From Elysia crispata (taxonomy: Eukaryota; Mollusca; Gastropoda; Plakobranchidae), in the NCBI GenBank assembly GCA_033675545.1, contig JAWDGP010003613.1, positions 212,001-276,000 of the forward strand: a stretch of 64,000 nt of DNA, in the 5' to 3' direction. How positions within the stretch are numbered: the stretch's first letter is position 1; each line of letters starts with the position of its first letter. Below the pieces are notes generated by a model. The model was not told where the DNA came from, did no database searches, and saw nothing but the letters and a program-made list of their open reading frames with translations. The position numbers and the translations under genes were made by a program. Positions 12,597-24,938 of the stretch are shown here, piece by piece.

Positions 12597-12732
12597 CTGT
12601 ATCAAACTGGGGTATGTTTTCTTGTCCATTTTTGTCTTCTACTCTAATTTGCAAGCGAAGCATTGAAATTTTCTCCCTGTCCAGAGGATCAACTGTCAAA
12701 GTACAGTTGTTTTTATCCAGGTTGATAAGATC
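12597..12732 (-). CDS. Cadherin exon 21: EC8, second half
   Basis: The exon encodes DLINLDKNNCTLTVDPLDRE and RLQIRVEDKNGQENIPQFDT, with the LDRE calcium motif. It is 136 nt, phase 0 to 1, with donor ACAG|GTATTC. Its cassette-B counterpart would lie beyond the left edge. Intron 21 (11924-12596) holds only a C-run at about 12.4 kb. Confidence 0.93.
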
Positions 12733-13055
12733 CTGTCAAAAGGAAAATTAGAAGATGCAATGGTATTAAATAATATAAAAACAGAAAGCATGAATGATTT
12801 TATTGCATAGTCCTTTTTTTTTACATTTTCAGCCTTTTCAAATTGATTAAAAAGCTGCTCTCTACATGTCCTTAAATCTCTGAAATATTACAATTTTCTA
12901 ACCTCAAAAAATACTTTGAGTTTAGAATTATATATATATGTATATATAAACATAATTGAAATGCTGTTTTCCAAAATAAAATGTGTTTTCATCAGATAAC
13001 ATAAGCTGCACTCAATGCAGTATATTATTTTGGAAATAGCAAGACAGTAGCTTAC

Positions 13056-13220
13056 AATGATGGACTGGTGCAAATCCATGGTTTCACCAAGAGCATTTTG
13101 AGACCTTGATTTTGACCACATAATCTCATACTTTAAATCATCATTTTCATCATCATCTTTGGCAAAGCAATCACAGGAAAACTTCTCATTCTCATCAATT
13201 TCAAATTCCATGAAATTCTG
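13056..13220 (-). CDS. Cadherin exon 20: EC8, first half
   Basis: The exon encodes MEFEIDENEKFSCDCFAKDD and the acidic DENDDLKYEIMWSK segment, ending at DLHQSII. It is 165 nt in phase 0-0, with acceptor TTTGCCTCAG| (a second AG three bases on is also possible) and donor ATT|GTAAGC. The paralogue is exon 32. Intron 20 (12733-13055) has only a small AT repeat near 12.93-12.95 kb. Confidence 0.9.
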
Positions 13221-15314
13221 CTGAGGCAAAACAACAGAGATCTTTCACTTAAACCTTGAAAGATAAGATATAATCAATGAATAAAAATAAAATTCTGTTC
13301 CATAAACAATATAAAAATTTAAAAAAAATTGTCATTGTCACGATACTAGTCGTGGTTAGTACAAAAAAGTTACAAGTTACGATAGTACGGTATAGTGAAA
13401 ATCAGTCCTTTCTTTATTACACACAAATAAAATTATTCTGACTAATGCAGGTCACATCACCATGGGATATTTATACAGTTCAGTCCATCGTGTTCTCAGA
13501 TTTTACAGCTAATAATTTTTCACACAGTAAACAATATATTTCTGGAATTAAGCACAGTAGTATAATGGTAAACAGTTCGTGTCTCCAGGACTCGTGATTA
13601 GTATTACTATTGATGTATTATAGTTTAGAAGAAATCAGTTTTTCAGTAATGACTTAAAATATAATAATTACAGCTTTCCACTTTCATTAAACAAAATCGA
13701 ATTAAGATCCACTTTAAATAGCTGTTGAAAATCTATCGTCAATGATATCTCAGATCTCTCGAGTGGAAGTTATTTAAGAATATCTCTCATAGGAGTAAAT
13801 TATTTTACACAGTTTAGAGCTCAAAGCTGCCAAAGAGCTATTTCTGTGATGTCTCCCTTCTTTCTAAATCAGCCTGTCTTCTTCGAGAGTTATAGGTCCA
13901 CTGACTAAGATTTCCGTCTCAACTTTTCATGAGGACTATTGAGTACCTTCTCACTCCGCTTAGCATTTGTATATGATTGGCTGCTATCTTCACAACAAAC
14001 AAACAGCGAAACAGTGTTCAGTTGTAATATGACTTCGGATTAGGATTCAAATAAGTATCTAGTTCAACCGATTATGTGATTAAAATACAATCTATAAGAT
14101 CGTTACGTAAAGATGATTCATTACATATGCCGACCATGTCAGTTATTTTCATTACATTCATAGGTTCATTTTCTTCTCCTAAGAACTGTTAATACTTCAT
14201 TGTTATTTAAATTTGTTTTCTGACTGGTATTGGACAGTTAGCCTACAAGAAACTGCAGTTCAAATTGTAGGTCATCTTTAAATTCCTCTAAAATTGCTAA
14301 TTCATGAAACTCAGTTGCTTTCTATTGTTGATTCACTTTTTGTGTCTGTACAACCTTTAATTTTTGTCTTGCTAGTTCAAAGAGATTACATAGTTTCCTA
14401 AAACAATATTTTCCTCAGTTAAAGAGAAAAACCTTTGGGCTTACAATTTAAAATCTGTAAAACTTAAAAACCCTTTCTATATGACCTACAGCCGATCTTA
14501 ACCAGTCAGATATAATTTTTGAAAAGCAAAACTTTTGAAAGTGGGTGAACTCTTCTTGATTTTATTGTCAAAGAGAGCATCAAAGTATTTCATATCATTT
14601 AAAAATTAATAACACTATCATAGTATTTTCAACATGTATTGGTACTTGCAGCATAATCTATGAGTATCAAGATTTTACTCATTGTGATTGTGTTTCAGAT
14701 TAATGGTTATGTCCTCTAACAATAGGCGTCTAAGATTCACAAGATCTTCTCCACTGGTAGCAGTGATAATCAAAATGCTTGCAAAGCAAACATAAAATTT
14801 AGCCATTCACAATTTTCTCTCTGTCTCAGAAGGTTCTGGCCTTTAATTTGTCAACTCTGATACAACAATCTTATCTTTTCTTTACCCTCTCCCTCCCCCC
14901 AATCCTGGAACCAGCTTACTATAATTCTTAAATCCACATAATTAAAGTGGTAGATAATGGGTCAACTCCAAGATAATTCGAAAAATAAAAACACACCCAG
15001 TTCAAATGAGTCAAAACTTACATGTTGCTAATTCATATTTTAAGGATTAATATTCAGAATGTATTTTCCTTAGATTCTCAAAGGAGGAAATCTCATGAAA
15101 ATATTAGAATTTCAAAGATAGAAAACTCTTTTAAAGTAGTAAGAAATTTATCTACTTCCAAGTGCTCTAATTTTTAAAAGCATACTTCAGAAATCTGAGT
15201 CTCTGTGGCAGGGTATTTTTAAGATTACATACTTTTTTGCAAAATATTTCTGATTAGCAGCAAGGAACATTTTATGAGCCAAAGAAAAACCTGATACAAA
15301 AAAGTGGTACTTAC

Positions 15315-15589
15315 ATTGTCAAATTTGGGTGGCACATCGTTTACATCCACAACCTGCACTTCCACCTGACAGGTATTGGAATTGGGTGGAGAACCTAAAT
15401 CTGTCACTGTGACCTCAATCAAGTGAGATTTTTCTTTTTCAAAGTCAAGTCCAGCCCATGTCTTAATCCACCCAGAGTTACTATCTATTGTGAAAAGATC
15501 CCCACTTGCTTGATCCAGGGTGAACATAATTCGATTATTTGGAGCAGTTCCATCTTTATCTGTGGCTGTAATCTTTGTCACCTTATGTT
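15315..15589 (-). CDS. Cadherin exon 19: EC7 body and EC7-EC8 linker
   Basis: This is the most recognisable exon. It reads KITATDKDGTAPNNRIMFTL, FTIDSNSGWIKTWAGLDFEK and VTVTDLGSPPNSNTCQVEVQ, ending at VVDVNDVPPKFDN|. It is 275 nt, phase 1 to 0, identical in length to exon 31, which shares FTIDSNSG/FAIDSNSG and VTDLGSP. A cysteine in the last strand (NTCQ) may pair with that in exon 18. Intron 19 (13221-15314) shows nothing I recognise. Confidence 0.96.
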
Positions 15590-15944
15590 CTATTAAAAGA
15601 GGAAAAAATCAACATGGCCTTTACTGCATCCAGCATATGAATCTTCTAAATTTTTCTGCCACAAAACTAAGCTTCAAATGTCAAGTAATAAAGTTTTTTT
15701 TTTAATTGAAAATGAAACAAAAAAGAGATATTTAAGAAGGAGAAGAAGAGGTACCCAAGCATGAAAAGGATTTGAGGAAACAAAAAAGCAACAGAATGAT
15801 GTATCTATATTGCTCTCCTATAATCCAACTTCCTCAGGTCTCAACAATTGCTCTATGTGCAATGTGTAGTAGAGATCAACTAACTATAGTGGTTTACAAG
15901 TTTAAAGGAAAATATTCTTAAACATCTATTGCTAGACTACTTAC

Positions 15945-16014
15945 TTGATAAATTCTCTGATATAGCAACATCTGTAAAGTTCAAATCGCACTGTGGGCTT
16001 TGATTATTTTTATC
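15945..16014 (-). CDS. Cadherin exon 18: EC6-EC7 linker (non-canonical)
   Basis: This 70-nt exon (phase 0 to 1) encodes DKNNQSPQCDLNFTDVAISE and NLS. The linker DKNNQSPQC departs from DxNDNxPxF by D to N and F to C, and the same changes appear in exon 30, its same-length paralogue. Acceptor ATGTTGCAG| and donor CAA|GTAAGT are good. Intron 18 (15590-15944) holds nothing recognisable. Confidence 0.92.
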
Positions 16015-16673
16015 CTGCAACATCAAAGGATATAGCGTCTATATAGCCAACTATGGGTAATTCTTAGATGCTATCAATACATTTCAATGAAAATCATTTT
16101 CAACCTCTATAACAGACACCGAGAAGGCAGCATGACCTAATGTCAAAGACATAGTAAGGGATGGTCCATATACTTATAAATGCACACTTATAAATGATCA
16201 AACCTGGAAGTTCATGTGATGATTAGATATAAAACTTGTTTTATTTTTACCAAATGGTGAGAAAACAGGATTTGTCATTTTAATTATCTATGATTGAAAA
16301 TAGATTTAGAGACAGAGGGTATAAAATCAACACAGTGTATAATAAGCAGATCCAAAGAGATCTAACTAACCAAGAGCTTAGAGTGCAGGATCATGCGAAA
16401 ATGTCTTATGCGGAAATTAATGCAACAAAATAGTAATTAAAATGATATTCACGACAATTAAGTACATTGTTATATGACATGAACACCTTTCATAGAGTCT
16501 ATATTTTAGTTAAGGACTCTGAAGAAATAAGAAAATGAATTGCACAATATTTAACAATTAAAATATACGAGTTATTAGAATATTTCAGATATTCAGAGTC
16601 CAGCAGGAAAAAGGTAAATGCTTGTTCTTAAATCAAAATTGAGATTAAAATCTATGTTATCCCTGACATTCAC

Positions 16674-16836
16674 CTCTAATGTGATGACAACCTGGACAGT
16701 GGAATTACGTGGGATATCTCCTTTGTCAGAAGCCATCACAGTCAAAATAACACTTCCCTGTTGAGTCTTAGAGAAGTTGATATCCTCATACAGAAGAGGT
16801 TTCAACACAGACAGGATCCCATTCTCTGGGTCAATG
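16674..16836 (-). CDS. Cadherin exon 17: EC6, second half
   Basis: The exon completes a split Ser codon and encodes IDPENGILSVLKPLLYEDIN, then SVILTVMASDKGDIPRNST and VQVVITLE. It is 163 nt, identical to exon 29. LDRE is replaced by LLYED, so the calcium site at this position is weakened. Intron 17 (16015-16673) holds nothing recognisable. Confidence 0.94.
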
Positions 16837-17420
16837 CTAAAGAAGAGGAAAATAAAAATATCATGTCATATTAAAACAGCTTGCAAAGGATCCAGCTTCA
16901 AACGGATGCAGATACTGTTGACAAAAGAAAATGAACATATTAAAATGTGACGTCAAGGAAGTATATTGGACATTCCATATCAAATAACTTCATGTGAGAA
17001 ACGAACAAAATCTGAAATATAAAGTATGGCTGTTTGCTTATGGTGCCCAAGGCAGGAATTTAGTTTTAGGGGTGAGCACAAACCCCCTACCTGCTTAAGA
17101 GACACTTTAAATTACATGTGCAGCTGGCAGGCATAGGTTTATCACCTGCTGGTTATTTGATCTGATAGACTGATAGGGTCGGCACAGCATGCGCCCCCTT
17201 GTACAATAGAAATTGGTCAAAAATCCTGACATTCCATTTCATTAATCACAAAATTCTATTTTTTAAGCATAATGTCTAGTATTATTTAAAATATCATTTT
17301 TTACTGTTCCATACACACTGAAATTCATTTTCACATCCCTTGACATTGTGATTTTATGAATTACTCTCTGTAGTATATGCAAGTGAAGGAAATTATTTCA
17401 TTCAACTTATACTAGCTTAC

Positions 17421-17512
17421 CTGAAATAATCCAACAAAAGATCAGGAGATGTGGAAATGAGACTGTATGTAATAGCAGAATTATTTGTGTTTGGCTCATC
17501 TTCATCAGATGC
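17421..17512 (-). CDS. Cadherin exon 16: EC6, first half
   Basis: The exon encodes ASDEDEPNTNNSAITYSL and then SPDLLLDYF. It is 92 nt, phase 0 to 2, matching exon 28 in phases and motifs. The acceptor is ATAATGTAG| and the donor CAG|GTAAGC. Intron 16 (16837-17420) includes a less AT-rich stretch at 17.03-17.22 kb that I do not recognise. Confidence 0.93.
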
Positions 17513-18417
17513 CTACATTATGAGAGAAAAAAGACAAAATAAAAAAAAAGAAGTATCCACCTTCTTTATGTGAGGGGGGCTTACTTTCTTCCTCAACCTA
17601 GACTAGTAAGGATCAGCACCAAAGCACACCGGACAATACAAAGTACAACAGAGTAGATGTTAGTTCTAACTAAACACAACTCAGGTGCAAGTTATATAAA
17701 ATAAAAATAAAATTTTATTTAAAAGAGGAAAGTGATGTTAGAAAACAGAAAATAAAGACACTCTCACAAAATCTAAATCCCTTTCGCAGGATACAATTTC
17801 CGTCAGGATTATAAAACCAATAGAGTACATCTAAGACAGATCAATTTAAGTAAAATACTATTAAAGATAACCAACAGAAGGATACAGTGTATAACTCTGG
17901 CTAATACAATTATGCAGCGACAATCAAGCTTATCAAACTTATCAGTAATCCAGTATTTGGAAAAAGAAAAACCAAGAAATAAAACTCAGTGAAATTAATT
18001 CTAAGAAAGTAACAAAGGAAATAAAACCCAAGGAGATAAAAACAAAATAAAAATAAAACCGAAATAAAAATAAAAAGGAAATAAAAATAAACCCAACCAG
18101 ACCCGCTGTCTGTAATAAAGAGTTACAACATAATAATTCACAGTCGCAGAAATTAAGAGCAGTTAAGTTATAATTTACCAATAAATCAACAATCATGCAA
18201 ACATGGGTCGTAATTACATCTCTAACTAAACCTTCATTCAGCCCATTGTCACAGAGAGCCAAGCCCTACTAGAAAACATACAATGTAGATTATGCACTCT
18301 CAGGCTAGCGCCCACAGAATCTCACTGAGCAGCATGCTCACCCAACCATACAATAAACGACAACAGTCGAAACATTAAATTAACTTCAATAGCTAGGCAG
18401 AAATCTCAACAGCAAGT

Positions 18418-18514
18418 TAGTAGTAGTAGTAGTAGTAGATGTAGTAAAGTAGAAATAGTTGTAGTAGTGGTTGTGGTAGTGGTGGTGGTAGTGGTGCTGG
18501 TAGTGGTGGTGGTA

Positions 18515-18597
<83 letters not shown>

Positions 18598-18637
18598 TGG
18601 AGTAGTAGTTGTAGTAGGAGTAGTAGTAGTAGGAGCT

Positions 18638-18692
<55 letters not shown>

Positions 18693-18735
18693 CAGTAGTA
18701 GTAGCAGTAGCAGTAGCAGTAGTAGCAGTAGTAGC

Positions 18736-18790
<55 letters not shown>

Positions 18791-18805
18791 ATAGTAGTAG
18801 TAGTG
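18418..18805. repeat. TAG trinucleotide array with interruptions
   Basis: About 390 bp of TAG/GTA units with scattered GTG, CAG and GGA variants. The long open frames over it (poly-Val, poly-Thr, poly-Tyr) are artefacts. It lies in cadherin intron 15. Confidence 0.97.
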
Positions 18806-21346
18806 ATGACTAAGAAGAAGAATGGAAGAAGAATTAAATGGCGCCAAGTAGTCAACCACTCGAAGAGTACACTCAGTCTCTGGACTAAGTTCAATTTTCC
18901 CTCACACATCGTACAGAACACACTAAATAAAACAACAGGCTCAATACTAAGTCTGCTGGGTGCCGTCGCCTCTCCAATTATAATATCACTGCCTAGCAGT
19001 CATCATAATGTCAAGGGAAATAACAACCGTGAAACCTTAAGTCTTATTTATGAGCCCGGATTATAGCAAATATAAAAGTAAATGTAGACATGCAAAAAAA
19101 CAGATTAAAATACAATTTTAAAATACAGTCGTAGATGAAAACAAAAAGATAACTATTACGTAGGAGGGAAAAGAGAATGATTTAACATATTAAGCTAGCG
19201 ACTTTGTTTTAAAATTTATTTTGGAGCTAATTCTAGGAAAAAAATAATTTAATCTAAGTTCTAAACATTTTTTTTGTAATAAAAGTCATAATCAGAAAAT
19301 AATAATAATAATAAAAAAAAATGAGTTTTACCTTGTACAGGATTCACGAATGAATTACATTAACTTCTCTTTAACTAAGGAACATAAAAATGGAACATTG
19401 GTCCCCGTGTGGTTTAAATCTTTAAAAAAAACCTTTAAGACAGTAAGAAAACATGTCCTGTCACTTTGAGGGCTGGAACGAGAGTGACGAGAATGTGCCC
19501 AAAATTTTACCACGTGCGCTAGTTGGGATCCTAACTACAGCGAGCAGATACATACACAACCAAAATGAAATCCTTCATAATTCACAACCAGACAAGCTGA
19601 TAAATAGAATATAGGTTTACAAAGAGAGCCAAATATAATTAAAATTATTAACTATAGACTTATAGAAATAATGCATTACTCAAAAGCATAATGATGAAAA
19701 TAATAGTGTAATGTTACAGGTACTTCTTAGAAGTTTCTAGATTTCTGCTAGAAAAAGAGAGAAACTAAAAATAACAAAACCACGAAGAACTTTAGAAAAC
19801 TAGAGGTGCGCCCAAATACCCACACCTAAGTCAACGATGCACCATTTACAAGGACCAATGTGCACGCCTACCAATGTGCAAGGCGACCTAAAGATGTCTC
19901 ACTCCAATAATCCTGACTTATGATTGTTTGCAAGGTGAACCCCTTACATTTAAATGCATATCATAATAAGATAATATTTAAAAAGCAAAAAGTCTTAAAG
20001 AAAGCATAAGTGTTCAAGTTATAAGGCTTGTCAGAAGGTATAATGGGGCTATTTTTGAAAGTTCTAATGTATGAAATTAAAACAGCCTTATACCTTATTT
20101 CTCCTCTTAATTTCTGGGTTTTTGATGTGGATGGTGATGTATGCTATTCTAGTAGTACAATAGTTTTGTTCATCAAAAGTTGTTTTATTTTTGTTTTCAC
20201 CAGCTCTACTTTTTTACAAAATATCTTGATAAGGTCTACTAGTAGCAGCTGCTCACTGTAGTTATTCCATATTTTGTGAGATTTATATGTCATTGCTGCA
20301 GGTGTTTTGACTAATTTATTTAGTTTATTGCTGCCATTATCTTTTAAATGACAGTTGTCATATCTTGTAACATGTTATGATTTTGGGCTGCCTAGCTGTG
20401 AGGTAGATCACCTATCTTTGAAAAAAAAAATTGTTGTGGAGAAAAGACAAACAAGTAATGGTTGATTTGCTGAGTTTATAACTCAATTTATGTTTGATAA
20501 ATTTCTGCAAAGTGACATGCTTACTTTATAAGATACCTATATGAAGGATATGACAGTATTTTCCTCAATCAATTACACATGTTAAAAGTGCTGAATTTAA
20601 ACCCAATACATTTTTAGCTATTCTTGAAGGTGAAAGCAAGATTAATTCCTTGTAAATTTGAGAAATTATTGTATAGCTCAATGTTTTGGGATAGTAGGAA
20701 AAAGAAGGACATACTGTCAGTCCACCTTTATATTTCACATATTTAATTATACTAATTAAGGAAAAAAAACATTCAGGGTAATTCTGATGCAAGCTGTGCA
20801 TAGCTGTTTTGAGGAAAGCTCATTAAAATGTAATGGTCCTTAAAAAGAAAACTCAAAATTAATTAGCACATATTGTAGAAATACTGTTACTAATTTACCT
20901 CTTCCCCATTCCCTACCTCTTTACAATAAGGGAAGAGACTGCACGCTTCACTCATTAACAAAGACTCAAAATTTATGATTAACCCTAGTTGTTTTGTATC
21001 AACTTAGACAAAGATAACTATTGATTTTGATGAAAGTCTTCTCTGAGAATGTGCGCAAATTATTTAAGGAATATAACCAATCTGGAAATTAAGTTAGAAG
21101 TTTGAAAGATGAGTTTGAAACAATAGTCAAATATGCTTATTAAAACTCTTTAAAAAATGGCTCCGCTAAGATAGATACACAACCTTTTAACAGACAGATA
21201 TATGTATCATGACATGGGAATTTTAAACGGTAAGTGTAAAATTAGAAATAAATAAGAATAATTCTATACATAATTTTCAAAGAAAGATTTTCATTGATAG
21301 GTTACTTTAGTGAATTGTGAACAAAGAAACTCTGATAAGAATTTAC

Positions 21347-21472
21347 CTCCACTTGCACCAAACTCTTTAAGTCTGTGCTTTCTTCATCTAGGGAAGTTTG
21401 ATACTGCCAGCTCTTGATCACTGGATCATTATCATTCACATCACTGATTGTGATTCTTAGAGGACTGCTTGC
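21347..21472 (-). CDS. Cadherin exon 15: EC5-EC6 linker
   Basis: The exon encodes LRITISDVNDNDPVI (canonical calcium linker) and the EC6 opening YQTSLDEESTDLKSLVQVE. It is 126 nt, phase 0-0, identical in length to exon 27. Acceptor TTTGCACAG| and donor GAG|GTAAAT are strong. Intron 15 (17513-21346) holds the TAG array at 18.4-18.8 kb; the flanks (about 17.56-18.4 and 18.83-20.0 kb) have a less AT-rich texture and may be an unrecognised insertion. Confidence 0.95.
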
Positions 21473-21839
21473 CTGTGCAAAAGATAAAATAAAACACAGT
21501 TTAATCAAAAACATTTAAACCAAAATAGTATGTATTCACTACACCACATTGTCCTTTATAATTTACTCTGGTTAAACACAAATGTTTTTTAAACATAAAA
21601 GATTATATTAAAGCAGTCCATTTTAAAAACGAAGTAAGCGAGTTCTGTAAATTATACACAAAATTCAAGGTTAAAGATATTATAGGTTTTGAAAAAAAGG
21701 GCAAGATATATTTGCCTTTATTTTTGCATTTCATATCTAATCTATACATTTGATAAGATATAAAAAATTGCAAAAGTTGTAGAGTAACAACAAGCTAAAG
21801 ACTTAAGTAATTTGACTATGTTCCTCTTTGTAGACTTAC

Positions 21840-21954
21840 TCTGCGCCCTCCTCCATCTTTCGCCACAACATTTAAATAATACAAGCTTTGCTTCTCACGA
21901 TCAAGATTTTCATTGGCCACCAACACTTCCCCTGAACTTTTATTAATCTTGAAG
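21840..21954 (-). CDS. Cadherin exon 14: EC5, second half
   Basis: The exon encodes FKINKSSGEVLVANENLDRE, then the strand LYYLNVVAKDGGGRR. It starts in phase 2, ends in phase 0 and is 115 nt, exactly as in exon 26. The KDGGG turn followed by the last EC strand is also found in CDH23 EC5. The donor is AGA|GTAAGT. Intron 14 (21473-21839) holds nothing recognisable. Confidence 0.95.
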
Positions 21955-23606
21955 CTGAAAATGATCATTGTAAAAATTTGTTTGAAAAATAAAAATAAAA
22001 AAATACAAGAATTTTTATTTGTTTATAAATAATGTTTTGTTTGGTAAATGTGGTTCACTACACCATTGTTCCTTAAATTTTCTGAAATATTGCATCAAAA
22101 TTTAATTCTCCAAGTTTTGATAACTGAAGAAAAATAATGGTGCACAAAAAACAAAAAAATTAATGTGATTGTAAACTAATAAAATGGGATAAATAGTATC
22201 AGGCAAAAACAGAAAGGTAATACAAAGAAAAATAAAAAGACAAAAAAAATTATTAAGAGGACTTTCACATAAATGGAATAAACAAAAATCAATGTTTAGT
22301 TTTGACTATTTTGCATATAAAAACTATTTTCTTTTATTTATGTTAATTTTTCTCACTTGAGATACGACATGAGAGTGAATGGGTAGAAAAGATGAGTATA
22401 GATATTGGATAGGAAGAAGCAGAAAAAAAGAAAAGGAAGAGAAATACCAATAAATACAAGTTCATGTTCGCTGCTTCTGTTAGACTGAAGGTAATGTATC
22501 TTCTCTCTATTTATCTAGTTCCTAGGGGGCTGGGAGGGATTTGTTTGTTTGTTTTTTTGTATATACTCTTTCATCTTTCACCTGTATCATACCTTGAGTA
22601 CCTTGTGGCTTACTTTCTCTGTTGTTCTCTCTCCATATCGTAATATCAAAGCTTTAGTATCATAGCTTTGTGGGCTGTCTTCTTAAAATATTCAATTATT
22701 TGATCAACAGCTTCAAAACTTTCATCTTCAATTTTTATGCTACCATTTTTGTTGTAAAATCCCACTTGTGCATAATAATAATTAACACTGTTTCAGTATT
22801 TTAGTACACAAGCTATTTCCATGCAATGCTTGAATAGTTAATAGTTGCAGCTGAAATTTCAGACTTGAAAACCCTTTATAGACAGCTCTGAGGCAGGTGA
22901 TGTTAGAAATGGTTTAGGTAAAAAAAAATACATTTCTATCTTTCCTTTCTTTTTTTTTTTTACATATTATAGGCTTTAAACTGTAAAACTGAGCCAAAGG
23001 TCAAAAAAAGAGAAGCAGTATTGAGATAATCTAAAATAATAAAGAATTATTTTTATCTTAAATCCTAAATTTAATGCCTGAAAAAAATCATCCATGTATC
23101 TCTTGGATTTTATGATATCACTCCAAAATATCCAAAAGATGTTAATAAAAACTTATTATTCAAACATGAATATATTATTTGGAATGATTCAAACTAATAG
23201 TAGCAAGAACTGAAGCAACATAAGTCATGGCGGCAAACTTAAAACAAGGTTTTTTCATGAAAAACTGAATCAGGAACATCTCTTAGGCAGAGCAGACTAT
23301 TAATGTAACCCACTGCTTTGGGAGTGGCAAGGGATGATCCTTAAACCTATCCTACAAAGTAAAGAATCCTTAAAAACATGAATCAAAATATTTCTTTTGG
23401 CCAGGACAAAAACTATTCTCTGCCTTTTGGGGGAGCATAATTTCAATAGAATCAATCTTATATAACTAATGTCATATAGAATTAGGTTGGAATCAAAGTA
23501 CTGCATATTACTAAGTTTTACTGTATAAAAAAATAAAATGAAAAATATTCTGTGACAGTAAATTTTCACAAATCTTTTGTCTAAAATAACAATGTTAGCA
23601 TCTCAC

Positions 23607-23683
23607 AATGTGTTAGGTCCATCAAGTGAATAGGTGACTCTTTTAAAATTGTGAATTTGATCTTCCGCATCATCATCCGTTGC
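23607..23683 (-). CDS. Cadherin exon 13: EC5, calcium motif
   Basis: This short exon (77 nt, phase 0 to 2) encodes ATDDDAEDQIHNFKRVTYSL and DGPNT, with acceptor CTCCAAAG| and donor ATT|GTGAGA. Its paralogue is exon 25, with the same phases. Intron 13 (21955-23606) contains AT-rich sequence and a TTTG-type run at about 22.54 kb; no gene is seen. Confidence 0.92.
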
Positions 23684-24036
23684 CTTTGGAGGAATCATAA
23701 ACAAAAAGAATAGATCTTGCAATTGATAATTTAAGATACAAAAAGATTTCAACAAAAAAAATTGATTTGCTTGGAACTGTAAAGACAGAGAGCATTTCTT
23801 TATTTTTTAACAGAAACTCTATCCAGCAGCAGATTGAGTTTCTCCAAAGGATCACAATAGGATATTCATTACAATGAGCTCACATTTAAAACTAACTTCA
23901 CATAGGAAAAAGTTCAAAAATAAGAACATATGAAAGAATGTTCTGTTATTCTTTTTAATTCTGTTTCTAAGACAATCAATACCAATATAACCATAGAGTA
24001 AACCACATGATATTTATAGAATAAAAATTTTCATAC

Positions 24037-24195
24037 ATGAATCATTATGACTTCAGCACCTAGGGCTGAACGCTCTGGTACAGATGCATCGTAATTCTTA
24101 AACACAAACACTGGGCCGTGGTCATTGACGTTATTAATAGTCAAGTGCACTTGAGCAGAGCTGGTATCACCATTTCCTACATCTTTAGCTTCAAG
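24037..24195 (-). CDS. Cadherin exon 12: EC4-EC5 linker (cassette copy A, exon 1)
   Basis: The exon encodes SSAQVHLTINNVNDHGPVF and the EC5 opening NYDASVPERSALGAEVIMIH. It is 159 nt in phase 0-0 with acceptor TTTTCATTAG| and donor CAT|GTATGA. It is the counterpart of exon 24 and marks the start of the duplicated cassette. Intron 12 (23684-24036) has nothing recognisable. Confidence 0.93.
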
Positions 24196-24785
24196 CTAAT
24201 GAAAAGAAAAAAGATTAGTTAAAGATATCTTTAACAATATTCTGTATAATAATTAAGCCTAACAATGTGAAAGTGCTTTACATGTTGCAGATTTTAAGAG
24301 ACGTCAATAAAAAAACCAAGTGAAGTATCATGATGATTCAGTGTATATGACTACTGTACAAATAGATTCAAGATTTCTCATTTTCAGAATTTTTTTTATA
24401 AATGTAGAATAGCACTTGAAAAAGAATTCTAGGGTAAGTGAGTCTCATTTTGGCATAATGTTCTTAATGATTATTGTATAACAATACAGAGGCAAAAATC
24501 AGCTCTCAAAGTGCACAATTAATAATCAAGTCTACCTGCTCAAAGTCTAACTAATATGAGCCTTAAAAAGCCTTGCAGTTGGGATCTCTCCTTCAATTTT
24601 GTTTCTGCTTTGGTTTTTAAATATCTTGACAAATCAAGTACCTCCCATAAAATAGCTCACTTCATGTAATATAAAATAAAATGCTTTTGAAGTTTCATAC
24701 TTTTTTTTTTTGCATATATATTTAATTAAATGTAAGTTGAGAGGAAAATAAGGTGAGGGTTTCTTTATGATTGTGATTTCCCTAC

Positions 24786-24938
24786 CTCAATAATGATGAA
24801 CTGTACCACTTCAAAATCAATAGCTGTTGAGTTCAACACTTTAATCAGGATATCTCTAGAACCCTGGGCAAAACTTGGTGACACTTCAAAGACTTCCAAA
24901 GGACTTGTAATTTTCACAGTAAACTTAGCATTATTACC
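24786..24938 (-). CDS. Cadherin exon 11: EC4, second half
   Basis: The exon encodes NNAKFTVKITSPLEVFEVSP, and later STAIDFEVVQFIIIE, the LDFE-type motif of EC4. It is 153 nt, phase 0-0, exactly the length of exon 23, which occupies the same place in EC9. The phrase about serine-proline and SRDILIKV resembles CDH23 EC4, from memory. Intron 11 (24196-24785) shows nothing recognisable. Confidence 0.93.
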
